Shown here: one piece after another, positions 46,969-54,629 of the stretch
How the letters are laid out: every line of letters begins with the position of its first letter
Position numbering within the stretch: position 1 is the first letter of the stretch
DNA from: Nitrospira sp.
GTDB taxonomy: Bacteria; Nitrospirota; Nitrospiria; Nitrospirales; Nitrospiraceae
DNA length: 64,000 nucleotides
Reading direction: 5' to 3'
Assembly: GCA_030653545.1 (NCBI GenBank)
Contig: JAURZE010000025.1
Span: forward strand, 186,001 to 250,000
The notes under the pieces: model-generated
What the model saw: only the letters and a program-made list of their open reading frames with translations
What the model was told of the DNA's origin: nothing
The model's database searches: none
Program-made: the position numbers and the translations under genes

Positions 46969-47412
46969 TTAGGAGAGCGGCCCGGAGGGTTCCGGGGCCT
47001 CATGGGAGGACATCTGAATGACGTTGAAATCTTTTTGTGCGATGAGGTGCCCCTCCATTCGAAGCCGGAATTCGTAGCGGCCGGGAGCGGGAAACATCAG
47101 TGAAGGAATATTGATGCCGAAATCGGAGATCTGCAACCGGTCGGCGATGACGATATTAGGGAGCGTGGCCCGACAGACCAGCTGCTCCGTATTGATGTAT
47201 GCCAGGTCGATATCGAAGTGGTACGTGCCTTCTGCGTCGGTGAGGCAGAAATACAGGCCCATCTGATTGTGCTGAAACGGGAAGGAGGCGGCCTGTAAGT
47301 GGGTGAAGATGCCGATGAGGCTTTTCTTCTTGGTCTGACTGTCTTCGATGACTTGGTCGCACACCAAGAAGGCTTGCACGCTGGGTGTGTGGATGTCCGG
47401 CATGAATGTCAT
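46969..47412 (-). CDS. DUF6941-like hypothetical protein
   Basis: 147 residues from the ATG at 47412; Met at 47403 is also possible. The start PSVQAFLVCDQVIED followed by KKSLIGIFTHLQA is the pattern I associate with DUF6941. The rest is beta-rich (YHFDIDLAYI, RYEFRLRMEGHLI), suggesting a sandwich fold. No signal peptide, no known function. Confidence 0.6.
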   Translation of the reverse strand: MTFMPDIHTPSVQAFLVCDQVIEDSQTKKKSLIGIFTHLQAASFPFQHNQMGLYFCLTDAEGTYHFDIDLAYINTEQLVCRATLPNIVIADRLQISDFGINIPSLMFPAPGRYEFRLRMEGHLIAQKDFNVIQMSSHEAPEPSGPLS

Positions 47413-47544
47413 TCTACGAGATGAGGGAAGATTCTCAAAGGACTCTTCCAAATTGCGGAAGAGTCGCTGTGGAGCCGAAGTTTGAGTAGTGTATCGTTTC
47501 GATTCGAAGGGGGGAGGAACACGCGCGGATTGATCAGTGCAACG

Positions 47545-48081
47545 TCAGCCAAGCACCACGGTCCCGCCTTTGTTTTCACTGACGTCACCGAAGAGGGTCG
47601 TGCCGGAGCCAATGCGGCAGTAATGGGGTGTGATGTCCACGAGTATCCCCTTATGCGAATAGAATTTCCCCAGCGCTACCTGGATTTTCTTGTGAGCCAC
47701 GACGCAGGCTTCCAGCACTGTTTGGCCTGTGGATTGATCGGTCACGCGGACCCACGGATGGTCGGCGGTCGCGCCGGCGTCCGCACGGTGCACGTCGACG
47801 CTGAATTGATTGGTCGGATTCAATACCAGGACGTTGCGGCGAAGATGGCCGATGTGTGTGCCCGTATCACCGTACAGATCGATCGTCACGAGAAGTAAGC
47901 CCTGGTCCGGTTTCGACTCCAAAAACAGCTGTTCTTTCCCCTGGATCCGAACCACCCCGTTGGTGTTGCGAAACTTATTTGAGCCGATGAGCAGTTCGAG
48001 GCCTAGCCGCGAGGATTCTGTCTCGGTTGGATCGGGCGTGGAGGCGCCGATTGTGCGTTGTGGGGCAAGGGATTCTGACAT
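47545..48081 (-). CDS. Hypothetical cytosolic beta-rich protein
   Basis: 178 residues, not recognised. After a polar first 25 residues it runs as alternating strands (LELLIGSNKF, LLLVTIDLYGD, HLRRNVLVLNPTNQFSVDVH) and ends with GSGTTLFGDVSENKGGTVVLG. No membrane segment or signal peptide. It lies close to the DUF6941 gene, in the same direction, with a gap of 132 bases. Confidence 0.5.
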   Translation of the reverse strand: MSESLAPQRTIGASTPDPTETESSRLGLELLIGSNKFRNTNGVVRIQGKEQLFLESKPDQGLLLVTIDLYGDTGTHIGHLRRNVLVLNPTNQFSVDVHRADAGATADHPWVRVTDQSTGQTVLEACVVAHKKIQVALGKFYSHKGILVDITPHYCRIGSGTTLFGDVSENKGGTVVLG

Positions 48082-48409
48082 CGTGATCCTCGTTCCGGTA
48101 CGTCCTCAAGTAGGCGTAGGTGCATCCTGATGGGAAGGTGAGAGGCTAGGCTTTGGGTCCCCCCTCTGTCAAGACTTTCCATAGGAATATGGGCGGCTCG
48201 GTTTGAGTCGGTGATGCCCCGGCCGGTTGTGAAGCCCAGAGCGGTACTTCTCACGGGTTGGCCCTTCCCTCGGACGCCAGGCGAGCGCGGATGCGCCGGG
48301 TACGTTTGCAAACCAGAAAGTCTCTGTGATACCGTTCCACCCTCGATTTGGCAGTCCTGCAGGCGTGCGTTGTATCGGGAGCGTGCAGGAGGGCCGATAT
48401 GTTCCGGAT
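48082..48409. other. Non-coding gap before tRNA-Glu, with a weak promoter
   Basis: 328 bases with no convincing gene. TTGGCA (48348-48353) and TGTATC (48371-48376), 17 bases apart, could promote the tRNA, with a start about 27 bases upstream of it. The rest shows nothing I can name. Confidence 0.4.
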
Positions 48410-48487
48410 GGTCCCATCGTCTAGCCTGGCCTAGGACGGAGCCCTCTCAAGGCTTAAACACGGGTTCAAATCCCGTTGGGACCACCA
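48410..48487 (+). tRNA. tRNA-Glu (anticodon CTC), integration target
   Basis: A 78-base cloverleaf with encoded CCA. The acceptor GGTCCCA pairs with TGGGACC. The anticodon loop CTCTCAA carries CTC, decoding GAG. The T-arm is GGGTTCAAATCCC. Its last 34 bases, plus two following ones, recur exactly at 54594-54629. The intact gene was therefore kept when an element inserted at its 3' end. Confidence 0.95.
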
Positions 48488-48489
48488 CC
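48454..48489. repeat. attL (36-bp direct repeat in tRNA-Glu)
   Basis: Identical to 54594-54629. It starts with TTAAACACGGG, covers the T-arm, acceptor strand and CCA, and extends two bases past the tRNA. Confidence 0.92.
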
Positions 48490-48495
48490 TTGATT

Positions 48496-49512
48496 TTATT
48501 GAAGTTTTAGACTCCGTGTTTGAGGAACATACGAATGTTCCTCGAACATGGAATTCTTGTCACTCGGAAAACCCGCCATCATCTGCCGCGCGGACTCTTC
48601 GTAAAACGACACGGCTTGTTTCAGTTGTGCCGGACGAATCATCGTATAGATCTGCGTGGTATCAATGCGCGCATGTCCAAGCAGCGCGCGCACTTGCTCC
48701 AGGTCGTGCCGCTGTTCCAGCACTTCCATAGCAACGCCATGGCGGAGATCATGCGGCTTCAACATGGGATAGCCGATCATCCGTCCATAGAGTTTGCACA
48801 ATCGCCAGATGTTTTTTCCGGTCATCGGTGCTCGCTGTTTTCCGAGTGACCTCCGTCCCCACACAGACCAAAAGAGTGGCGTCTCCGGTGTGACCGTCGT
48901 GACAGACGGCGTGACCACCTGCGCGACGTAGGCGTGCAGATACCGCATGACGGGTTCGGGCAGCGGAATGTCTCTCGTATGACCGCCCTTGACCCGGACA
49001 CGGCGCAATCCCCATAGCGCATCCAAGTGTCTCGCTTGAAGCGTTGCCACGGACTCTCGACGCATGCCGGTAAAGCGCAGGATCAGGAAGACAGCCACAT
49101 CACGAGGCCGCTGTCGGCTTCTGGCCGCTTCAATCAATGCATCCATCAGGGCCGGTGTCGGCACCTGTTTGGGAGGCTCGATCCGATGCGGAGGCCGATC
49201 CATTCCGGCAATGGGATTCGCCTGCAACGCTTCCCGCTTCACCAGCCAATTACAAAAGCTGGAAAGCGCCGACTGGCGACTCCTGATCGTGCCCAGTGTG
49301 AGATCACGTGCGGCCATCTCATCCATCCAGTCCTGAATCACCGCCTTGGACAAGTCTGAGAGTCGCGCCACTCGTCCGAAGCGCCCGCGCCCGAACACTA
49401 AGAACTGCTCTAACACCCAGCGATAGGCCTGCACCCCTCCTTCCGTTTTCCCTCGCTGTTTGAGTTGGTACTGACAAAACTGCTCCACCAATTCTACTAA
49501 GGGTCGTGTCAT
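48496..49512 (-). CDS. int: Tyrosine recombinase (integrase) of the tRNA-Glu element
   Basis: 338 residues from the ATG at 49512; the frame extends upstream to 49647 without homology. The SAM-like N-terminal DNA-binding domain (about 5-100) is followed by the catalytic domain. Its residues are Arg in FTGMRRESV, the HDLRH box, GHARIDTT and the Tyr nucleophile in QIYT. It should integrate and excise by site-specific recombination at the 36-bp att core. The C-terminus ends 6 bases from attL and overlaps a palindromic array. The gene reads toward the tRNA. Confidence 0.93.
   Translation of the reverse strand: MTRPLVELVEQFCQYQLKQRGKTEGGVQAYRWVLEQFLVFGRGRFGRVARLSDLSKAVIQDWMDEMAARDLTLGTIRSRQSALSSFCNWLVKREALQANPIAGMDRPPHRIEPPKQVPTPALMDALIEAARSRQRPRDVAVFLILRFTGMRRESVATLQARHLDALWGLRRVRVKGGHTRDIPLPEPVMRYLHAYVAQVVTPSVTTVTPETPLFWSVWGRRSLGKQRAPMTGKNIWRLCKLYGRMIGYPMLKPHDLRHGVAMEVLEQRHDLEQVRALLGHARIDTTQIYTMIRPAQLKQAVSFYEESARQMMAGFPSDKNSMFEEHSYVPQTRSLKLQ
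48522..48549. repeat. GAACAT palindromic array next to attL
   Basis: Three alternating half-sites: GAACAT (48525-48530), ATGTTC (48535-48540) and GAACAT (48544-48549). The first two lie in a perfect 9-bp inverted repeat (GAGGAACAT/ATGTTCCTC). The array lies inside the last codons of the integrase, 33 bases from attL, so it may be an arm-type or excisionase site. It could equally serve as a hairpin terminator. Confidence 0.5.
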
Positions 49513-49863
49513 GACAGTGCCTTTCCGGTCCCCGCCACAACTACGACTTCGCCGGGAGGAAGTATGCGGAGGCACCAGCCAGCCGTCAAGCCGTGTCGGA
49601 GACTCTTGGGCCTTGTCAGTGACGATCAGTTCCGTATCCATGCTCACATCATCGAATGATCAAATCGGGGGAGTCTTGCGACACCCCCGCACCCCCCAGA
49701 TGCGCCCGCGCGTCCGCCGGCGCCGGAAGGGGGGCTGGGCGGCCCTCAGAGCATCGGCCTGGCCTTCCTGCGGCCCTTCAGGCCCGCCCGCTGCACGAAG
49801 TGCCGTCCAGCACCTCAGAATTGTCCCTGCCCCGGACTGTGGCGGGGGGCAGGAACTGAATTG
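49513..49863. other. GC-rich gap with one hairpin
   Basis: 351 bases between the integrase start and the zinc-ribbon gene. The only structure seen is CCTGCCCC (49826-49833) pairing with GGGGCAGG (49846-49853) just after the zinc-ribbon stop, without a U-tract. Runs of C and G at 49680-49740 are notable. No gene is supported. Confidence 0.5.
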
Positions 49864-50313
49864 TTATCGAACAAGCGCCTTCAGTTGGTCTTTATCCAAT
49901 CGTGTCCCGAATTCCCGTTCGACCCGTTCGGCCATCTCCTGCCAGGTTCGTCCGGCGGCTTTCATCTCTTTGAGGACATCGAGCGCTTTTACTAACGAGC
50001 GGTCCGCCAGGCCCCCGGGTTCTGGTTGGCGTATCCCCAATGCCTTGCCCAGATCTTTCCGTAACGAGTCTTGGAGTGCCGCTCGACTGAATGAGGTGAC
50101 GACGGGAGCAGGAGCCGGTTTCGGTTTGCGTGGCCGATCCCAATAGGGGCTTTTGCAACTGGGGCAGCGGAGTGGCTTCTTAGGGCGACGGGGCCACCAC
50201 CTGTTCGCGCACCGCAGGCAGGTCTGCTGTTGGAGCACTGCCGAGTCGGGTCTTCCCGATGCGAGTGCTCCCTTGATAGCAGCATCTGCTCGTAATCTGT
50301 TGAAATCCCTCAT
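49864..50313 (-). CDS. Zinc-ribbon protein of the mobile element
   Basis: 149 residues. A four-cysteine ribbon (CLRC, 13 residues, CPSC) near residue 32 is embedded in basic sequence (RWWPRRPKKPLR). A Pro-rich linker and a helical C-terminal domain ending TWQEMAERVEREFG and LDKDQLKALVR follow; this resembles small helix-turn-helix modules of mobilisation proteins. I infer DNA binding. No start context is decisive. It lies beyond paired hairpins from the ribbon-helix-helix gene and is probably in the same unit. Confidence 0.6.
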   Translation of the reverse strand: MRDFNRLRADAAIKGALASGRPDSAVLQQQTCLRCANRWWPRRPKKPLRCPSCKSPYWDRPRKPKPAPAPVVTSFSRAALQDSLRKDLGKALGIRQPEPGGLADRSLVKALDVLKEMKAAGRTWQEMAERVEREFGTRLDKDQLKALVR

Positions 50314-50333
50314 CTTACGTCCCTGGAATTAGC

Positions 50334-50389
50334 GCCCCCGTTTTACTAAGCGGGGGCTTTCTGCCCGCCGGGCGTAGCCGGCGGGGCAG
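50334..50389. repeat. Two adjacent strong hairpins
   Basis: GCCCCCG (50334-50340) pairs with CGGGGGC (50351-50357) around a 10-base loop. Next, CTGCCCGCCGG (50361-50371) pairs with CCGGCGGGGCAG (50378-50389) with one bulged G. They lie between two leftward element genes: terminators, mRNA processing sites, or a transfer-origin fold. Confidence 0.6.
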
Positions 50390-50399
50390 CACGCCTCGC

Positions 50400-50630
50400 T
50401 TAGTCCATCGTTGGTTTGGCCTTGAGTCGGCGACTCAGGGCATCCATCGCCTTCATCCCGATCGTCCGTCCGACGATCCTCAAGGCTTGCAACTCCCCAT
50501 CCACGACCATTTCCATCAGCATGCAGGCCCGGATGTACTCCGAGACGGTCATCCCCGCTTTCTTGGCGCACTTCTCGATCAGTGCCTTTTCTTCCTCGTT
50601 CACGCGAAACTGCATCATTTGAGTTTTCAT
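50400..50630 (-). CDS. Ribbon-helix-helix protein (MobC-like or antitoxin-like)
   Basis: 76 residues from the ATG at 50630, which has GGAGGG six bases upstream. The ribbon strand MMQFRVNEEE, helix EKALIEKCAKKAG and helix MTVSEYIRACML form a clear RHH DNA-binding fold of the kind seen in MobC relaxosome proteins and antitoxins. No toxin is adjacent, which favours a mobilisation or copy-control role. A good promoter with repeated GCATGACA motifs lies upstream, so autoregulation is likely. Confidence 0.75.
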   Translation of the reverse strand: MKTQMMQFRVNEEEKALIEKCAKKAGMTVSEYIRACMLMEMVVDGELQALRIVGRTIGMKAMDALSRRLKAKPTMD

Positions 50631-50654
50631 AAGCCCTCCGGTGTATTTCACAAT

Positions 50655-50693
50655 GCATGACAGAACTGTACGTCGTATCGCATGACACGTCAA
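50655..50693 (-). promoter_or_regulatory. Promoter and direct repeats of the RHH gene
   Basis: Minus-strand TTGACG (50693-50688) and TACAGT (50670-50665) are 17 bases apart. GCATGACA occurs at 50655-50662 and 50680-50687, one copy in the spacer and one just past the -10. This spacing suits an RHH operator. Confidence 0.6.
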
Positions 50694-50876
50694 GGATTAT
50701 CAAGGTACGTAGGCCCTCTTAAATATACGGCGATGATATACTTGCCAGTTCTTGCTCAAAGTGAATAGTTGCAAGCCTTTTTAGGATTCAGCATACTTTT
50801 GGTAGGCCTGGAATGCGGTCGCTTCCTTCTTAACCAATGAATAGGTCTGTCTCGACAAGGAAAGTAGGATAGTTTC

Positions 50877-52214
50877 ATGGAAATCCTCATGCTCATCTCT
50901 CTCGTGCTGCTCAATGGCATGCTGGCCATGTCCGAAATCGCCCTCGTGACGGCACGGCGTAGCCGATTGGCGGATCTTGCAGCCGAGGGCGATCACTCCT
51001 CTGAGGTTGCTCTGCATCTTGGCGCAGAGCCGACACAGTTTTTGTCCACGATCCAAATTGGGATCACCGCGATTGGCATACTGAACGGTATTGTCGGTGA
51101 ATCGGCATTGGCCGCGCCACTTGCCATCTGGTTGCAACGATTCGGGATTGAGCAACAGTCGAGCGAAATAGGCGCGACGATACTGGTGGTATGTATCATC
51201 ACCTATGTCTCTATCGTTGTTGGGGAATTGGTGCCTAAACGTATAGGTCAATTCAATGCTGAGGGCATTGCCAGACTTGTGGCTCGCCCGATCTCAGTCT
51301 TAGCTAGAGTGTCGCGACCGTTCGTGCACCTTCTGTCGTACTCGACTGATGGCATACTGCAATTACTGGGAAAACGCGATTTGGGGAGTGCCAATATGAC
51401 CGAGGACGATATCCACGCTGTGCTTAAGGAGGGTTCAGAATCCGGAGTTATCGAAAAGCAGGAGCATGACATGGTGCGCAATGTGTTTCGTCTGGATGAT
51501 CGTCACGTCGGCTCTCTGATGATCCCGAGTAGCAACATCGACTATCTAGACATCCATCAACCTCTTGAAATGAACCTCAAGCATGTCGCAGAGTCTGTAC
51601 ACTCACGTTTTCCAGTGTGCCGGGGAGGCCTCCAGGAAATTTTAGGAGTCCTTACGGCCAAGCAATTGTTCAACCAGCTACATACTAATGGCGTGACTGA
51701 TCTTGCGACACAACTTCAGCCGTGCGTCTACGTGCCAGAATCGCTGACTGGAATGGAGCTTTTGGAACAGTTCCGTGTTTCCGGGACCGATATGGTATTT
51801 GTAATCGACGAATATGCCGAAGTACAGGGATTAGTTACCTTGCAGGACGTCCTGGAAGCGGTGACTGGCGAATTTCAGCCCCATAATCCCGAGGACGCAT
51901 GGGCAGTCCAACGTGAAGATGGTTCATGGCTGTTAGACGGTCTTATTCCAATTCCTGAGCTGAAAGACCGCCTGGAACTAAGAACCGCCCCGGAGGATGA
52001 CAAGGGGAGATATCACACGCTCGGTGGCATGATGATGTGGCTGCTTGGTCATATGCCACGCGTCGGTGATAGAAGTGAATGGGAACAGTGGCGGTTTGAA
52101 ATTATCGATTTAGATGGTAGGCGGGTTGACAAGGTACTGGCGAGCCGGGTAGCAGAGCAGTCGAACTTCCACAGTAACGTGGACTCCTCCCAATCGCAGG
52201 AAAATGAACACTGA
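50877..52214 (+). CDS. CNNM/CorC-type membrane protein (DUF21-CBS-CBS-CorC_HlyC)
   Basis: 445 residues. A DUF21 membrane domain has four hydrophobic segments and the conserved NGMLAMSEIALV and VGELVPKRIGQ. Two CBS domains follow (MIPSSNIDYLD..., VFVIDEYAEVQGLVTLQDVLEAVTGE), then a C-terminal CorC_HlyC domain (WLLDGLIPIPEL, HTLGGMMMWLLGHMPRVGD). The family exports or senses Mg2+ and related metals. Composition is more AT-rich than the chromosomal genes, consistent with arrival on the element. It is the largest cargo gene and the only metabolic-type one. Confidence 0.88.
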   Translation: MEILMLISLVLLNGMLAMSEIALVTARRSRLADLAAEGDHSSEVALHLGAEPTQFLSTIQIGITAIGILNGIVGESALAAPLAIWLQRFGIEQQSSEIGATILVVCIITYVSIVVGELVPKRIGQFNAEGIARLVARPISVLARVSRPFVHLLSYSTDGILQLLGKRDLGSANMTEDDIHAVLKEGSESGVIEKQEHDMVRNVFRLDDRHVGSLMIPSSNIDYLDIHQPLEMNLKHVAESVHSRFPVCRGGLQEILGVLTAKQLFNQLHTNGVTDLATQLQPCVYVPESLTGMELLEQFRVSGTDMVFVIDEYAEVQGLVTLQDVLEAVTGEFQPHNPEDAWAVQREDGSWLLDGLIPIPELKDRLELRTAPEDDKGRYHTLGGMMMWLLGHMPRVGDRSEWEQWRFEIIDLDGRRVDKVLASRVAEQSNFHSNVDSSQSQENEH

Positions 52215-52705
52215 ATGCCATGAGCCATGCACTATACCCTGAAGGGATAGTTGCGATTAAGCATAATTAGGTCTTCAACAGATTTCAGCAGTTACAGAAG
52301 ACCCCTTGTGCTAAAAGTTGTTCGAATCTATACGAACAGCTGAAATCAGTAGAACTGCAGGAACGTTCCTAAGCTTCGGCATTCAAATAGGAAACGGGGA
52401 AACCATTTGAAACACCGAGTCTTTTTAAATGCACCTTACTCACATTCCTAAACCGCTGGCTGCATAAGCTCCCCGTATTTCTTCACACATCTCCCAGACC
52501 CGCAGAATTGTCTCAATTGCAGAATGTCCCGATTCTATTCGCCTAGTTCACATTGCGCGTTGTCGGGGGAGTGCAATGCCTGAAGCGTTGCATCGGAAAT
52601 GCAGAATGTCCCCGATTCTCCGGCCCCTCTTTTGAAAGACGATTGCCTTGACCTAATGCGTAAGACGGTACTATGATCGATACGATAAATGTAAGGAGGT
52701 AGGTT
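52215..52705. other. 491-base AT-rich gap with short direct repeats
   Basis: No gene is supported. TGCAGAATGTCCCGATTCT (52518-52536) recurs with one extra C at 52600-52620, and a partial GCAGAATTGTCTC precedes them at 52502. The vapBC promoter is at the right end. Confidence 0.55.
52648..52677 (+). promoter_or_regulatory. vapBC promoter
   Basis: TTGACC (52648-52653) and TATGAT (52672-52677) are separated by 18 bases and lie 28 bases before the antitoxin. AAGGAGG (52693-52699) is the ribosome site. Confidence 0.6.
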
Positions 52706-52915
52706 ATGGCGACAACGACGATCTCGTCCAAGTTCCAAGTCGTGATCCCGAAGGAAGTTCGGGACAAGCTCCATCTCGCCCCCAGCCAGCGGTTGCAGGT
52801 GGTGGAAAAGGGAGGCGTCATTACGCTGGTGCCGGAAGTGCCGCTGAAATCGCTGAAGGGTGCGCTCAAGGGCATGCCCGCGACAGATCTCCGCGAGAAG
52901 AAGGACCGGGTGTGA
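52706..52915 (+). CDS. vapB: AbrB/SpoVT-type antitoxin VapB
   Basis: 69 residues. The swapped-hairpin DNA-binding domain has TISSKFQVVIPKEVRDKL and the G-G-V strand (VVEKGGVITLVP). The C-terminal tail (LKSLKGALKGMPATD) should wrap the toxin. It overlaps vapC by 4 bases (GTGA), a normal coupling for toxin-antitoxin pairs, and likely represses its own promoter. Confidence 0.9.
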   Translation: MATTTISSKFQVVIPKEVRDKLHLAPSQRLQVVEKGGVITLVPEVPLKSLKGALKGMPATDLREKKDRV

Positions 52916-53283
52916 AGGTCTTATTGGATTCCAGCGGGTGGATTGAATTCTTCACCGATGGTCCTCTGGCCGACCGCTATGCGGCCTATCTCACCCCTCG
53001 GTATCAGCTCATTACGCCGACCATCGTGCTGTATGAGGTCTACAAGAAGATCAAACGAGAGCGGGGCGAAGAGACGGCGTTATTGTTTGCGGGCCGGCTC
53101 AATGCCACCGAGGTCGTTCAACTGACAGAATCGATCGCCCTTCTCGCCGCTGATGTGAGTTTGCGGCACGGGTTAGCCATGGCCGACGCGATTGTCTACG
53201 CGACGGCAAGAGATCAGGAAGCTGAAGTTGTTACGGGGGATGCGGATCTCAAGGATTTACCAGGGGTCGTGTACATCAGGTAG
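52912..53283 (+). CDS. vapC: PIN-domain toxin VapC
   Basis: 123 residues. The four acidic metal-binding residues are visible: Asp6 (LLDSSGW), Glu in YEVYKKI, Asp in MADAIVYATA and Asp in TGDADL. The protein starts with GTG. VapC toxins cut tRNA or rRNA and are held by VapB. The intact pair on the element should stabilise it after integration. Confidence 0.93.
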   Translation: MKVLLDSSGWIEFFTDGPLADRYAAYLTPRYQLITPTIVLYEVYKKIKRERGEETALLFAGRLNATEVVQLTESIALLAADVSLRHGLAMADAIVYATARDQEAEVVTGDADLKDLPGVVYIR

Positions 53284-53504
53284 GGAGCCATCACCTTCAT
53301 CTCTTTCAGGCTTCCACGCACTTCCGGTCCCTTGTAGAGTCCTCCGGGGGCATGGAGGCTTGTGAGCAGAGAAGAGGCGCACAGGACCAAGGTATTGATA
53401 CAGCTTCTTTTATGAAAGGCTTGAGGCGTCCGACAAATTGCAAGCCAATCTTCGACGCGTGAGGCGACTCGTTGGCCTGTGTTCGAGCCTGAGATCGAGA
53501 ATGG

Positions 53505-53573
53505 TCAACTCCGCCCTTCCCTTGCAAGTTCCTCCTCTTCCGGCGTCAGTGCTGGTATGGGATCAGTGTTCAT
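53505..53573 (-). pseudogene. Truncated small gene coupled to the UDG-like gene
   Basis: An ATG at 53573 overlaps the UDG-like stop (ATGA) and reads 22 residues (MNTDPIPALTPEEEELAREG) before a stop. Another frame continues with charged coding-like sequence (LDLRLEHRPTS). This looks like a translationally coupled gene broken by a frameshift; remains may reach about 53306. Confidence 0.4.
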
Positions 53574-54226
53574 GTCAGTGATCGGGCCTGACTGACGAAC
53601 AAAGGTATGTGGCCTTGCCAGAAACGTCGCCAAAACCGTCCGTTGCCTGAAGGAAGGTAAGTGGCTGAAAGGAGTGGCTGGCCTTGCTCCTGGAACATCT
53701 TACCCTGGACGGAAGAAATATTGCCTCTCTCAAACGTGCGGGCGAACGAAGACTCAGGAAAGAGCATTGAGAGGGCAGCGGATGCCGGTCTGCCTAATGC
53801 AAGGATAGCGGCTGGTGAAAAGAAGGCGATCTGGTCCTTCAGATGAGATTCCGCCGGATGCTGTAATAACATTCTAAGCCCGTCTGTTTTGACATTGCCG
53901 ATGGGGTTCTTTAGTGGGCGAGGGAAAGATTGGAGCAGAAAGTAGCCGGCATCACGAAAGGAAACAAGGCCGCGGTCAGGACCGTCGGAGGATAGTTTGA
54001 GCAGAAGCAGGAGCTTTTCCCGCAAGTCATCTTGCTTGCTGGTTTTATCCTGAACAGTCCAGAACCCACCATCTTGTGGTGGCGCTTCTGAGATGAACAA
54101 GATTGATCGTGGTCGTGGCTGAGGTATCTCGGGCCACCCTCCACGAAAGGGAGCAAAGAATGCTCCATTCTGGCTCTCGCACCGGCGACAAGTTCGAATC
54201 GTGTCCTGGATGTCTTCCCAATTCAT
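53570..54226 (-). CDS. Uracil-DNA-glycosylase-superfamily-like protein
   Basis: 218 residues from the ATG at 54226 (MNWEDIQDTIRTCRRC). An N-terminal CRRC pair, ILFISEAPPQDGGFW (position of UDG motif A, normally GEAPG) and ALGRPA followed by an ATYLPSGNGRFW segment (position of motif B) resemble family 4/5 UDG proteins. The Fe-S set of four cysteines is incomplete, and the catalytic residues are not certain. It may be a DNA-repair or defence gene of the element, or a divergent protein with the fold only. Confidence 0.5.
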   Translation of the reverse strand: MNWEDIQDTIRTCRRCESQNGAFFAPFRGGWPEIPQPRPRSILFISEAPPQDGGFWTVQDKTSKQDDLREKLLLLLKLSSDGPDRGLVSFRDAGYFLLQSFPRPLKNPIGNVKTDGLRMLLQHPAESHLKDQIAFFSPAAILALGRPASAALSMLFPESSFARTFERGNISSVQGKMFQEQGQPLLSATYLPSGNGRFWRRFWQGHIPLFVSQARSLT

Positions 54227-54593
54227 TATATGAGAACCTATCTCCGTCTTAGATAGGAATGAGTTTATTTGTTTCGAACAGCATTTTTTAGCATTCAGCT
54301 GCTTTACCTCTTTTATATGAACTAATGCCCTGAGTCTCCAGAGGCTAGGCGGACCGTAGGAAGGTATCAAGGTTTATGGGAGCGTCGGAGATGCCAAAGG
54401 AAGCCAGTTCCAGTTGTATCGGTTCGATCTGGATTAGCGACTTGAGACATTCTGAGAGACCGCGAAGTATTCTGGACAGAACCTAGTCTGCTCCAGTGTA
54501 TTTCTCTAGCCTTCGTGTTTTAGTCGTACCCATTTCTGACCTGTGTGAAATCATCGAAGCTCGCGAAAATAAAGGGCGAAGTCGTAGTCGTCT
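54227..54593. other. Right end of the element, no gene seen
   Basis: 367 AT-rich bases between the UDG-like start and attR. It contains no supported gene, and I see no clear promoter for the leftward UDG-like gene. Confidence 0.4.
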
Positions 54594-54629
54594 TTAAACA
54601 CGGGTTCAAATCCCGTTGGGACCACCACC
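54594..54629. repeat. attR (36-bp direct repeat)
   Basis: Exact copy of 48454-48489, a remnant of tRNA-Glu 3' sequence that lacks the 5' half of the tRNA. It marks the right end of the integrated element. Confidence 0.92.

Larger units (their letters stand above)
48454..54629. mobile_element. Integrated element in tRNA-Glu, about 6.1 kb
   Basis: Bounded by perfect 36-bp direct repeats at 48454-48489 and 54594-54629 that derive from the tRNA-Glu 3' end. The integrase lies against the left copy. Cargo: zinc-ribbon protein, ribbon-helix-helix protein, CNNM-type membrane protein, VapBC, and a UDG-like protein. No relaxase, replication protein, capsid or transposase gene is visible, so it needs help to transfer. 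Several cargo genes and intergenic spaces are more AT-rich than the host flank. Confidence 0.9.

Noticed and set aside
48211-48510. A 99-codon frame covering the upstream region and the tRNA-Glu
   Set aside because: It reads through the tRNA and attL and has no homology.
48522-48543. LexA-type SOS box reading of the palindrome near attL
   Set aside because: The spacing of GAAC and GTTC (eight bases) does not match the four-base spacing of the Gram-positive box, and the site lies at the 3' end of a gene.
52501-52620. A CRISPR-like repeat array
   Set aside because: Only two near-identical short copies, irregular spacing and no cas genes.
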